64,000 bases of DNA from Heloderma charlesbogerti (Eukaryota > Chordata > Lepidosauria > Squamata > Helodermatidae): positions 248,001-312,000 of the forward strand of contig JANEZZ010001623.1 of assembly GCA_026122225.1 (NCBI GenBank). The letters run 5' to 3'. Made by a program: the position numbers and the translations under genes. Numbering within the stretch: the first letter of the stretch is position 1; every line of letters starts with the position of its first letter. This document shows, piece after piece, positions 53,449 through 63,313 of the stretch. Below the pieces are notes generated by a model that was not told where the DNA came from, did no database searches, and saw nothing but the letters and a program-made list of their open reading frames with translations.

Positions 53449-53643
53449 GAGGGGCCATAGCTTAATGGTAGAGCACTTGCTTTGCAGGCAGAAGGTTGCA
53501 GGTTCAATCCCTGGCATCTCCAGGTAGGGCTGGAAAAACCCCTCCCTGAAACTCTGGAGAACCATTGCTGCCAGTCAGTGTTGACAATACTGGGCTAGAT
53601 GAACCAAGGGTCTGACTCAGTATAAGGCAGCTTCTCATGATCC
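53449..53643 (+). mobile_element. tRNA-derived SINE, + strand, best copy of its family
   Basis: The head of about 72 nt resembles a tRNA: A box in tagcttaatggtagagcac (53459-53477), a TGC-containing anticodon-like loop, B box in ggttcaatccc (53511-53521). A body 'ggctggaaaaacccctccct' and tail 'ctgactcagtataaggcagc' follow. The tRNA part is not a working tRNA gene because it runs straight into the SINE body and its acceptor stem does not pair well. Relatives at 902-1096 (minus) and 16085-16262 (+). Confidence 0.9.
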
Positions 53644-53703
53644 TAAGTCCCTCCATCTTAGAGTCAGGGGATATTCAGAGGTGGTGGTGACCAGGATTCC
53701 CAA

Positions 53704-54642
53704 GTGGTCCTCCTCAAAATAAATTTGAGAAAGTGTGCCTTTGTGTGTGCCTATATCAGCCTCCCTATATCAGTTCTTGGTTCTAAAGGAAGCAAAGCTG
53801 AGTGTAGCCAAACACGCACCCTGGATTTTAGGAAAGCCAATTTTAATAAACTCAGAACAATGATCAGTAAGGTCCCATGGCAAGCAACTCTAACAAGAAA
53901 AGGAGTCCAAGATGGGTGGGAGTTTTTAAAAAAGGAAATTCTCAAGGCACAATTACAAACAATTCCAACAAGAAAAAAAGGCAGAAGACAACAGAAGAAG
54001 CCAATGTGGCTTCACAAAAAGCTTAGAGAGGACCTGAAATCAAAGAAGCACACATACAGGAAGTGGAAGGAAGGCCAAGCTACAAAGGAAGAGTACAGGC
54101 AGGTAGCACAGAATTGCAGTGATGGTGTCAGGAAGGCTAAAGCTGAGAACAAGCTGAGGTTAGCAAGGGATGCTAAAAGCAACAAAAAGGCTTTCTTCAG
54201 ATACGTGCATAGTAAAAGACAGAGGAAAGAAATGGTAGTTCAACTATTAAATAAGGATGGCAAAATGATAACAGATGACAAAGAAAAGGCAAAAGTGCTC
54301 AATTCCTACTTTGGCTCAGTCTTCTCCCAAAAGAGGGTCTATGAGCCCCTTGGCAAAGGCGAAATACAGGCTGAAGGGGCAGGATTGCAGCTTGAAATCG
54401 ATAGGCATATGGTCAAGGAACACCTAATTACTTTGAATAAGTTCAAATCTCCAGGGCCAGATGAACTGCATCCTAGAGTAATAAAGGAACTGGCAGAAGA
54501 GCTCTCAGAACCACTGTCTATTCTCTTTGAGAAATCATGGAGGACGGTGAAGTGCCAGATGACTGGAAGAGGGCTAATGTTGTCCCTATCTTCAAAAATG
54601 GCAAAAAGGAGGAACCTGGGAACTACAGACCAGTCCATTTGA
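53704..54642 (+). pseudogene. CR1 ORF2 pseudogene, linker and start of reverse transcriptase
   Basis: 312 codons. The first part is CR1-like basic linker sequence (T-L-D-F-R-K-A-N-F, many Lys/Arg, K-K-A-F-F-R-Y-V), then L-N-S-Y-F-G-S-V-F and the RT finger block F-K-S-P-G-P-D-E-L-H-P-R-V-I-K-E-L-A. Near 54546-54548 the frame shifts by one base, so the last residues before 54642 are out of register. The continuation is in the +3 frame from 54537. CR1 RT works by target-primed reverse transcription in the nucleus. Confidence 0.85.
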
Positions 54643-55892
54643 CATCAGTCCCTGGGAAAATTCTGGAGCAAATGATAAAGCAATCCATCTGTAAGCACCT
54701 TGAAAACAATGCAGTGATTACTTGAAGCCAACATGGATTTGTCAAGAACAAATCCTGCCAGACGAATCTGATCTCATTTTTTGATCAGGTAACCTCCCTT
54801 TTGGACATTGGGAATGCTGTGGACATAACATACCTCGACTTCAGCAAAGCTTTCAACAAAGAGCCTCGTGATATCCTGATTAGCAAAGTAGCTCAAAGTG
54901 GGCTAGATGAAACAACTATCAGGTGGATCCACAGTTAGCTACAGGATTGGCCTCAAAGAGTGCTTATCAACGGGATTCCCCTTTGCATCCCCTTCTCAAA
55001 CTGGGGAGAGGTAATGAGTGGGGTACTGCAGGGCTCAGTCCTGGGCCCAGTGCTCTTCAACATTTTTATTAATGACTTGGAGGAGATGCAGGAAATGCTG
55101 ATCAAATTTGCAGATGACACAAAATTGGGCAGGATAGATAATACCCTGGAAGAGAGAAACAAAATTCAAAGTGATCTTGATAGGCTGGAGCCCTGGGCAG
55201 AAAACAACAGAATGAGATTTAATAGGGATAAATGCCAAGTTCTACACCTAGGAAAAAGAAACCAAATGCACAGTTCAAAGATAGGGAATACTTGGGTCAA
55301 AAATACTACAAGCAAGAAGGATCTTGGAATTGTTGTCAATCACAATATGAGCCAACAATGGGATGTGGCTGCAAAAAAGGCAAATGCTCTTTTGGGCTGC
55401 ATTCATAGAAGCATAGCTTCCAAATCTCAGGAAGTACTAGTTCCCCTCTACTCAGCACTGGTTAGGCCTCATCTGGAGTACTGTGTCCAGTTCTGGGCAC
55501 CACACTTTAAGAAGGATGCAGACACGCTGGAGAGGGTTCAGAGGAGGGCAACAAAGATGATCAGGGGACTGGAAGCAAAGCCCTATGAAGAGAGACTGAA
55601 AGAACTGGGCATGTTTAGCATTGAGAAGACAAGACTGAGGGGAGATATGATAGCACTCTTCAAGTACTTGAAAGGCTGTCACAGAGATCTGTTCTCAATC
55701 ATCCCAGAGTGCAGGACACAAAATAATGGGCTCAGGTTACAGGAAGCCAGATTCCAGCTGAACATCAGGAAAAACTTCCTGACTGTTAGAGCAATACAAC
55801 AATGGAACCAATTACCTAGGGAGATAGTGGGCTCTCCCACACTGGAGGCATTCAAGATGAAACCAGACAGCCATCAGTCAGGGATGCTTTGA
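54537..55892 (+). pseudogene. CR1 ORF2 pseudogene, reverse transcriptase palm to C-terminus
   Basis: Continues the RT in one frame, with a TGA at 54723-54725 and a TAG at 54936-54938. After the second stop a clean 310-codon frame runs 54960-55892. It has V-L-Q-G-S-V-L-G-P-V-L-F, then the catalytic box F-A-D-D (55107-55118) with both Asp kept, then the CR1 C-terminal blocks V-R-P-H-L-E-Y-C and [10 protein letters not shown]. The ORF ends at the family's usual stop. Confidence 0.9.
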
Positions 55893-55961
55893 CTTGGATT
55901 CTTGCATTGAGCAGGGGGTTGGACTTGTGTGTTTCATTCTTGCATTGAGCAGGGGGTTGGA

Positions 55962-57620
55962 GCTTTTTATGTCACTGTTGTGGTTTGCTGCCAAAATTCA
56001 ATGCAATTATTTTGCTTTGGCTTCTGCTACTACTGAAATGTGGTGGTTTGCCATGGGGGTGCAGGCTCCAGGGAGTTCTGGAGTATATGTGAAATTGGCC
56101 CCTAGAGCCCCCAGAGTTCTCCACCCCGGCATATAGACATCATGACTAGTCTACCACCCATCTTAAAATGCCTCTAATTTAGGATAGCCTGGGAACTTAC
56201 CATTGCTCCCAGATGTCTAGCACACATCTGGGGGTGATCACCAGGGTGGATGTAACCACTGGAAGTAGTGCCATTGTTCTATATCACGCAATATTCACAC
56301 ATAATTATCCATTCTTTTAATTAGAAATTACTTAATCTTTGATTTAGTATGACCATTGGGCATTACTGTATAGTTTTAACAAGACTCAAGGTTCACAGGC
56401 AGGACATAAACTATCTTGCATAAAAATGTATAAAAGCCAATAAAAGATACAAAATAAATTACCCCTTCCCCAGAAAACAAAAGGTATTCACTTGTGTTCT
56501 GAAATTAATCTATAACTTTACAGGTATAGACTGAAGATGTTTATTATGAATCTATCTGGCTGCTACAGCAAATAATGTCATTTTGTATGGGGTGAATATA
56601 TCAGTGTCTGGCAGTAGAGACAGATGCATAAGCAGGCCAGCCTTTATAAAGGGCCACTAATGCAGATGCATTACATTTTCTCTACAAGGGTGCACATGGG
56701 TGTAAGGGAAATAGTATTGGTTGGCTCCACTCAGAACAGTTGTATTTTCACTGGTAATTGATCATAAATGTTCCAAGTATTGTGTTCAGCAGCCTTCAGC
56801 GGTTAAACAGAACGTACTTAATATCAAATTCTATGGTGCTAAACTTGGAACAGATTATACTTTTGGAATTAAAAACATCTCTAAGTACTTCAGATCTGTT
56901 GGCTTTTTACCGACAAACCACTGGCTGTATATTTAATGCAGATGTGAGAACTGGTGTAGTGCTTGCTAAGCCAGGTTAAGAATGTTCAGTGGTTCTGAAT
57001 GCCCAGTCCTCCTGTTGAGGAAGTGGCCATGGTGAAATCTGGACAAAGCAGATCAGACAGAAATCTGGAGCGGAGGACTGACAGGCAGGGAGCGTGCATC
57101 TTTTGTATTCCCTCAAAGGTCAAATAGCAGAAAGCAAGGGTGGCCGGAGACAAGTCCTTCAGAACCCTGGACAGGTCCCAAAGAGACAACTTGTTCTGGG
57201 AAGCAGCGGGTGCTAACGGAGTCCTTATAGTTCTTGAGCCTAACTATTTCTCTCAGCCTATTCCTGCTTGCTGAAGAAGGAAGATACTTAATGAGGCCTG
57301 TTTCTGGCCTGCAGGCTGGCACTCCATCACCTCTCCATCATCTCTTGATGGACACACTGCCTGCAGTGGTGAGAAGGTCTGGTATGTGGGGACCTTGGAG
57401 GCAAGGTTGCTCATTCCTTGGAGGAGTTTGGCACAGAGGCTGCAGTACTTGAGGGCCTTGGTTCAGAGGTCTCTGGTTCAGGGATTTTAGATTCTGATGG
57501 TCCATGGTTGATGGACTCAGGCTCAGTGTCAGCACCTAGATCTGGTGCTTCAGCTGCTTCTCTCCATCTAATCCAGGGTCCAAATCACTGCCGGTATTCT
57601 GGGTCATGACACCAAATACA
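55962..57620. other. Unassigned stretch
   Basis: No gene or named repeat. Frames of 60-80 codons overlap on both strands around 57000-57600 and lack motifs. Confidence 0.4.
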
Positions 57621-57623
57621 ACT

Positions 57624-57661
57624 CCTCCCTCCCTCCCTCCCTCCCTCCCTCCCTCCCTCCC
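57624..57661 (+). repeat. (CTCC)n microsatellite
   Basis: About nine CTCC units followed by CTTT/CTTC-rich sequence. Polypurine on the other strand. Confidence 0.95.
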
Positions 57662-60272
57662 ATCTTTCTTTCCTTCCTTCCCTTTTTGTCATAGACACTT
57701 TCTTGCACTTACAAAGGAATAGACTTTGATAATTTGGTACAGCATCTTACCCTACCAAATCTTACATCTTTTAACATCGTCACAAATAAGAGCCACATTT
57801 TGTTTTAAGAGTTCCCAAATGCAGGATGCTAAGAGTGGGACTACTTGTTATCATGGGAATTACATGTTCCCAAATCCACATTTGCCAAGAAAACACAAAT
57901 AGGAATGAGAGATATTTTCAGGGGAGATTCAATGGGCAGAAAGCTTAACCCTTCCCATGTCTACTAAATCCTCCTATCCTTATTTTTATGCCATGATCAG
58001 TTTATTTCCAGACTTGGAGACTAGCTGCAGGGGAAAGGTTAAAAACAGCAAGGAGGGACATTTTGCAAGGGAGAATCAGTTCTCCCCTGAAAATATCTAC
58101 CCCACCCTTGCATTAGCATTATGAGACAAATACATGGTTGGGAATGCCATTTTCCCTCATAATGTATACCCGTGCCCCTAGTATCTGACTAGCAGTGGGC
58201 TGGACCCAAAAAGTTTGTCAGAAGCTTTCCTGCTGAAACAGCTGAGCCCTTTTATTTCTAGCAGTGCCACTGCAAACCAAAGGTGTGCTCCGGCCAAAGT
58301 TAAATTTGAAGACCATGCATAAATCTCTCCCACTGAAATCAATGGGGCTTAAGCACTGTAAGCTGTGGCTGAATTGTGTTCCAACTGGGCAGATGCTGAA
58401 CTGGAGGAACTCCAGCTATTCAAAGAGAAACTTCCAATATATCCAAGATGTCATTGACCAAGCATTTTTGTCAACTTTCCTTTCAAACACCTCAACTATT
58501 TAGATGTCTGCTACATTTCCTTTGTTACAGTTCCATGGAGTTTGGAAACCTCCATAAGCAAGCCACACAGTCCAAGCAATTAACCAGATGAGCAACCTGT
58601 TTCTCCTCTTGCCCCTTTCTCTTTCCAAACAGTGTCTGTCATGTTCACTCCCATTCTTAAACACCATACAAAATGGTAAGGGATTATCCACATGAGTCAG
58701 TTCCAGCAAATGATACCCCAGCAATACCAGCCTGGATACTAAAATCCTTCCTAAATATTTGAAGGCAACTGGCCAATCACACCTCCCTGAAAAGGGAATG
58801 TGCAACTGCAGAAGAATCACATTTCTCATAAAATTTCATATGGTATGGGAAGCTGCAACAGGGTCTCTCCAGATGACCGAATTAAAGAGTCACTTTGAGA
58901 GTCATTAAATCTACTATTTCAGCAAGTTTGTTATTCCAGTCTATCTTTACTACTTAGTGCCCAACTCCGTATCACAAATGTGTATAACAGGACTGAAATA
59001 GGCTTTTCTTTAAAACACACACACACACACAAATGTTTTGGGTGGGGGAGATTTGAATCAGAGAAGTAGTAATGTGCTTAATCTACATTCAGCTCTCGAG
59101 GAAATTTAGGATAAAATATTTTAAATAAAAAACAAATATATAAACAAACCTTCCCCACCCACTAGTTCTCCCCCCAAATTACCCCCTCCCCAAGAATCTG
59201 CTTTTCCTTTAAAAAGCCCCCTCCCAACAAACCCTAGCTGTTAAGGTCCTGTTGCATGCATTTGTGTGAAATGTGTAGTTAGGGCCTCTTGCCCAGAGAT
59301 AACAGGAACCAAGTCACAAGGGAATATATAACTCTGAAGCATAAGCAATATGAGCAACAGCTCCTTATGCCCAGTACTTAAGCTCCATTCAGAACCACAG
59401 AGCTTCAACAGTCTATAACATTTTCAGATGGAACATATGGTTCAAATGGCACATTGAGGAACAAACCACCCATGAAAAGTAGAAACGTTATTGAAAGATC
59501 CTCATATGAACAAAGACCTACAAAGATTCTTCATGTTAATTGGTACCCTCTGATGAGTTACATTCCAGAGATTCCCTATGTCGCTGGACCATGAAATGAA
59601 TACCCTTCTTTAATAAAACAATAAGACTCCAGCAATAAGTTCTTCCAGATGCCATGCGTTTCATGAGTGCTATGTCAGATTTTATCCATCAAGCCTCAGA
59701 GTTCTCCAAGTGGGATGGGTAGTTAGTAAGGGCAATGAGAACTTTCTCTCCGCACCACACTCAATATTTTTATGTTTGGCTTTACTGGACAAGGAAGTGG
59801 CATGCGGACTCTCATACTACCCACCTCACACTTTCGGCACAGCTGAACAACCTGTTAGCAGAAGCAGCTGAATAAAGCACACTGAATTAAGAAAGTGAAG
59901 GGGTTGGCAAACTTTACAGAGTCATAAAGAGATAGATCTCTGGCTAAGCAGCCAGAAGTATAAGACAGCAGAGCAAATCAAACCAGGCTTCTAAAACAAT
60001 GAAACCACCACCACTACTACACAAATTGTGAACATGCTAGTCTTTTTACACACACACACTCCAGACTAAAAGGAAATATATCTGGCTTCTAGGCACCCAC
60101 GGTTCTTTGATGTATGCAGAGCTGTTAATTAGCACGGTACCCTGAGTGATCCTTGTTATTCTGTGTACTAACTGCTTTAAAACGCTAAGGGCAAATTAAC
60201 CCTCAGCTTGCCCCCTTTCTTGGTGTGATCCCCTACCATCACTATTCCAACACCATTCAGGTGGGGTGCTTC
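57662..60272. other. Long unassigned stretch
   Basis: About 2.6 kb without a recognised element. CA run at 59013-59032. Frames up to 109 codons without motifs. Confidence 0.4.
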
Positions 60273-60280
60273 TCCATTTG
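60273..60280. other. Target-site duplication TCCATTTG (left)
   Basis: TCCATTTG, repeated exactly at 60964-60971. Confidence 0.95.
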
Positions 60281-60963
60281 TAGGGATGTATGAAAGTCAC
60301 TTACCTTTCCATGGATTATGTTCATGGTGGGGGGGAGGCGTTCTGTCCCTCCCCCCGGAATCCTCGATGGGGGGGTGATCCGTTCCTCCCCCCTGGAATC
60401 CTCGATGGCCGGCTGTGCTCTGTGGCGGCTCCGCAGAGCAGCCAGCCAGGCCCAGGCCAGAGCTGTCCGCAGCCGGATTTCCGGCCATGGAGGGCTCTGG
60501 GTAAAAAAACAACCCGCGTATGAAAATGGAGGCGGCTATGGCCACCGCCATTTGCATTCCTTATTTTTCGCCATCTTAGTCTACATATTTACGTAGACTA
60601 TGACGGCAAAAATAAAGGGGAACGCAAATAGTGTAGCGGGCGTTATTTGTGTTCCTTTTTGATTCGCCGTTTTAGCCTACGTAAATATTTATGTAAATAT
60701 TTACGTAGGCTAAAATCTTTACTTAGCCTATCATGTCTTTGTAAAAAAAAAACCCCAAACCCCTCCAGACTGCAAATGGTGGCAGCAGCAGCTAGTCAGA
60801 AGACCCGCCGCCGCCACCGCCTGGAACATCCACCCCAGTTAAGTCTCGTCCCGGGGGGGATCCATGGGGGGGTGGCAGGCTGTTCCGCCACAGATTTTGG
60901 GGGGCCGAATGCACTGGCATTTGGCCTCACCGAGATCTGTGGTGGAATTCTCTGACATCCCTA
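60281..60963. mobile_element. hAT-like MITE with TAGGGATG ends, copy 2, perfect 8-bp duplication
   Basis: 683 bp. Left end tagggatgta, right end gacatcccta. Perfect 8-bp flanking duplication, the hAT signature. The centre has a stem of 20-bp perfect arms (60670-60689 and 60696-60715, core agcctacgtaaatatt) with a 6-base loop, plus a smaller palindrome at 60578-60601 (tagtctac...gtagacta). GC-rich outer parts share words with 40831-41324 ('ggcggctccgcagagc', 'ggatttccggcc'). No transposase frame, so non-autonomous. Confidence 0.92.
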
Positions 60964-61122
60964 TCCATTTGTGGCACTGATTGCTGAGGATCAATGGAGC
61001 CACTTCATCTTTCCCCATGAACTGTTTTCTTCTTTTGGAGCTCCCATTTGTGAGCATTTTGTAAGAATGTGTTTCCTCCTTTTTGCTTTAGTCCTTAAAT
61101 TTAAAAAAAAAAAACTTGCAAG

Positions 61123-61127
61123 GGTGC
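61123..61127. other. Target-site duplication GGTGC (left)
   Basis: GGTGC, repeated exactly at 61683-61687. Confidence 0.9.
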
Positions 61128-61682
61128 TGTCAGGGTTGGATCGGAGCCCATAGAGTCCCAAAGCTGTTCTGATTCTGAGGAAGACATAGAAACCGTTGGA
61201 GAGGAACCTGCTTGCTTTTCAGAGGCGCAGCTGGAGGGAGAGCCCCTCCCTGCTCACATTCCTGAGAGTGACAGTGATCCTGGCAGGGAAAGGGAGGTAC
61301 AACTGGAGCTTCTGGATGTGAGGCGTCGGTGCAGAGACAAGTGAGAGGTTGCGGGCACCGAGAGGAGGCGCTCAGCCCGCTTGGCGCAATGACAACAGCT
61401 GCACCCCGATGCCTCACGGGAAAGGGGTGGACTCTCTCCTCCTAGCCCTTAAGTTCAGAGGCTTCCCGCCCTTTCCCTCCAAATGGAGACCAACTGACTC
61501 TCTATAGCTAGAATCCCCTGGTAGGCTGCTCCCTTAAGTTTTCCTCTTAGGCTCAGGCAATTAGCATTGGTAAGCATCATTAGGTTGAATGGAAATAAAG
61601 CCTTGGAAAAGAGCCCTTTTGTCTGCATGTTGATTCTGGCTACTTGAGGATTTCAGAAGGCAGCAAGGGTGCACTCCTGACA
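61128..61682 (+). mobile_element. Solo LTR, copy 3 of 3, + strand
   Basis: 555 bp, tgtcagggttgga...cactcctgaca, with perfect 5-bp GGTGC flanks and AATAAA at 61594-61599. The same frame as in copy 2 can be followed for about 300 bp (P-I-E-S-Q-S then S-D-S-E-E-D, later R-R-R-C-R-D-K and E-R-R-R-S-A-R-L) but is broken by two TGA codons. No internal region follows. Confidence 0.92.
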
Positions 61683-61739
61683 GGTGCCAGGTTTGCCAAC
61701 TTGTTCCTGAACCTGCTGCTGATCAGCTGTTCAGGGGGC

Positions 61740-61830
61740 AGGAAGAGAAAGAAAGAGTTGCTTCCTGGCCCACCCGGTCTTCTGACCACATAGAACTTTC
61801 CCCCACTTTGGGGACCCCTGCTATATGTGA
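61740..61830. mobile_element. Short piece of the GGTCCC-ended hAT-like family
   Basis: 'gaaagagttgcttcctggcc' and 'tttggggacccctgctatat' match the ends and interior seen at 43160-43607 and 25600-25613. Large internal deletion. Confidence 0.5.
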
Positions 61831-62591
61831 TTGAGGAACCCTGTCTTTTGCAGGTTTTCCAGCTGACCCAGAGACTACCCTATATACATACAATAATTTT
61901 CCAATGATGGGTGACGTAGCAAAGTCTTGACAAGTGGATTTTTTAAAAACATGGGGACTAATCATTTATAAGTTTCATCATGATATGAAATACTAGCTCC
62001 CCAACACTGGACACTCCCAAAATTGTGATGGTTTCCCAACAGGTTTTCCACCCAAAATCAGACATGGGAGAGGTTCAAATAATTTCTTCTTCACCTAAAA
62101 TGTTTCAGAAACCACACATCTATCCAAATCTGTTTACTATAGTGGTATGAACCTCCTCATAGTCAAAATGCCATTGCTAGCTTCCATTTTAATGTTTATT
62201 CTGCAACCTGATTCTATAGCTACGCCTGTGCATAACAGGGAGTTAATGTGTCTGAAAATGCACTTCCATATAAACCATGATGCTTTTTTCTTAAATCTCA
62301 GGAACTTATGCCTGGTATGGAAATATGCGTAGATGCCTGTTACATATTTGTCTTCCTATGCTATCTCTGTAATGTTTTGCAACTGGTTCTTATTTCATTT
62401 TGATCCAGAAAATCAAAGAGGAATTTGGCATAACCAACTTGCATGAAAGCTCATAGATTCACTTAGTTGCCCCTGTGTGTTACAATGACTTTTATCAGTA
62501 GATAAAAGTTGTTTCTTCCAAATTCTTTAAAGGGAACACAAAGACAATGAAGTATAGCAAGCAGCCTTTCATACTGGGTAAGGACTCTTAA
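61831..62591. other. Unassigned stretch
   Basis: Nothing recognised. Confidence 0.4.
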
Positions 62592-62758
62592 CAGTGCAAT
62601 CCTGTTTACTCAGGCATTTGCTCTCAGTTCAATGGGACTTAATCCCAGGTAAGTGCATATAGAATTGCAGTGCAATCCTATGCATATTCATCTGAAGTAG
62701 CTCCCACTGTGTTCAGTGGGATGAACCTCCTAGTAAATGTATATAGGATTGCAGCCTG
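62592..62758. mobile_element. Two adjoining copies of the GCAATCCTATG short MITE
   Basis: Copy 1: cagtgcaatcctgtttactc ... gcatatagaattgca (62592-62670). Copy 2: cagtgcaatcctatgcatat ... atataggattgcagcctg (62669-62758). Each has inverted ends and the 'gttca(a/g)tggga' centre. They share the junction bases. Confidence 0.75.
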
Positions 62759-63111
62759 AGTTGATTAATTATATCAGTTTTCGTATGAATAAACAATAGT
62801 TCTTCTGTGTGGGCGAGAAAGAGGCATGCCTCTTCAAAGATGGCAACTGCCATCTGTGGCTTTTGTAACTGCCATTTATTAAACATAATTTTCAAAACAA
62901 ATTAAAATCTGCTGCCTGGTTAAGGAGAGCACCTTTTTTTCTTTTCTTTTTTCCCTTAACGCTTCCATATTGACTCATCTCTGCCTTTGGACATTGTATA
63001 AACACCAATGTCATCTAATATCATCATAGGGATTAACAACCACACCTTACCTTAACTTGTATTACCTAACCTTTATTAATAAAGAACATATTAAAACTTT
63101 TAACTTGCATT
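62759..63111. other. Unassigned AT-rich stretch
   Basis: No gene or named repeat. Confidence 0.4.
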
Positions 63112-63119
63112 AATTTTGT
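63112..63119. other. Target-site duplication AATTTTGT (left)
   Basis: aattttgt, matched by aattttgg at 63306-63313 (7 of 8). Confidence 0.8.
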
Positions 63120-63305
63120 CACTGGAGGCTGGTGGCTCCGATGTCAGTGGGCAGTGAATCCAGGTTTCATTCAGAACCAGTCAGAACTCAAAAGGGGATA
63201 TCCAAGGTGCAACTTGGATAGCTCCTTTAGAGTTCTGACTGGTTCTGAATGAAACCCAGAGCAGATTCACCACCCCACTGACATCGGAGCCACCAGCCTC
63301 CACTG
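63120..63305. mobile_element. Near-perfect fold-back MITE, 186 bp, with 8-bp duplication
   Basis: Arms of about 70 bp: cactggaggctggtggctcc at the left, ggagccaccagcctccactg at the right. The inner pairs gatgtcagtggg/cccactgacatc and ggtttcattcagaaccagtc/gactggttctgaatgaaacc are almost exact. A loop of about 40 bp contains 'ccaaggtgcaacttgg', itself a small palindrome. Flanking 8-mers differ at one base, fitting hAT-type transposition. Low arm divergence suggests a young insertion. Confidence 0.9.
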
Positions 63306-63313
63306 AATTTTGG

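Larger units (their letters stand above)
53704..55961 (+). mobile_element. CR1 LINE, 5'-truncated, + strand
   Basis: The longest LINE copy here. It begins within ORF2 downstream of the endonuclease domain (which is missing) and runs to the end of the ORF. The 3' UTR is abnormal: a 26-bp unit (attcttgcattgagcagggg...) occurs twice, at 55898-55923 and 55936-55961, and the usual ATTCTATG end is absent. ORF details are given under the two coding entries. Confidence 0.92.

Noticed and set aside
53455..53526. Possible tRNA gene (A and B boxes present)
   Set aside because: It continues directly into a SINE body shared with two other copies, and the acceptor stem pairs poorly.
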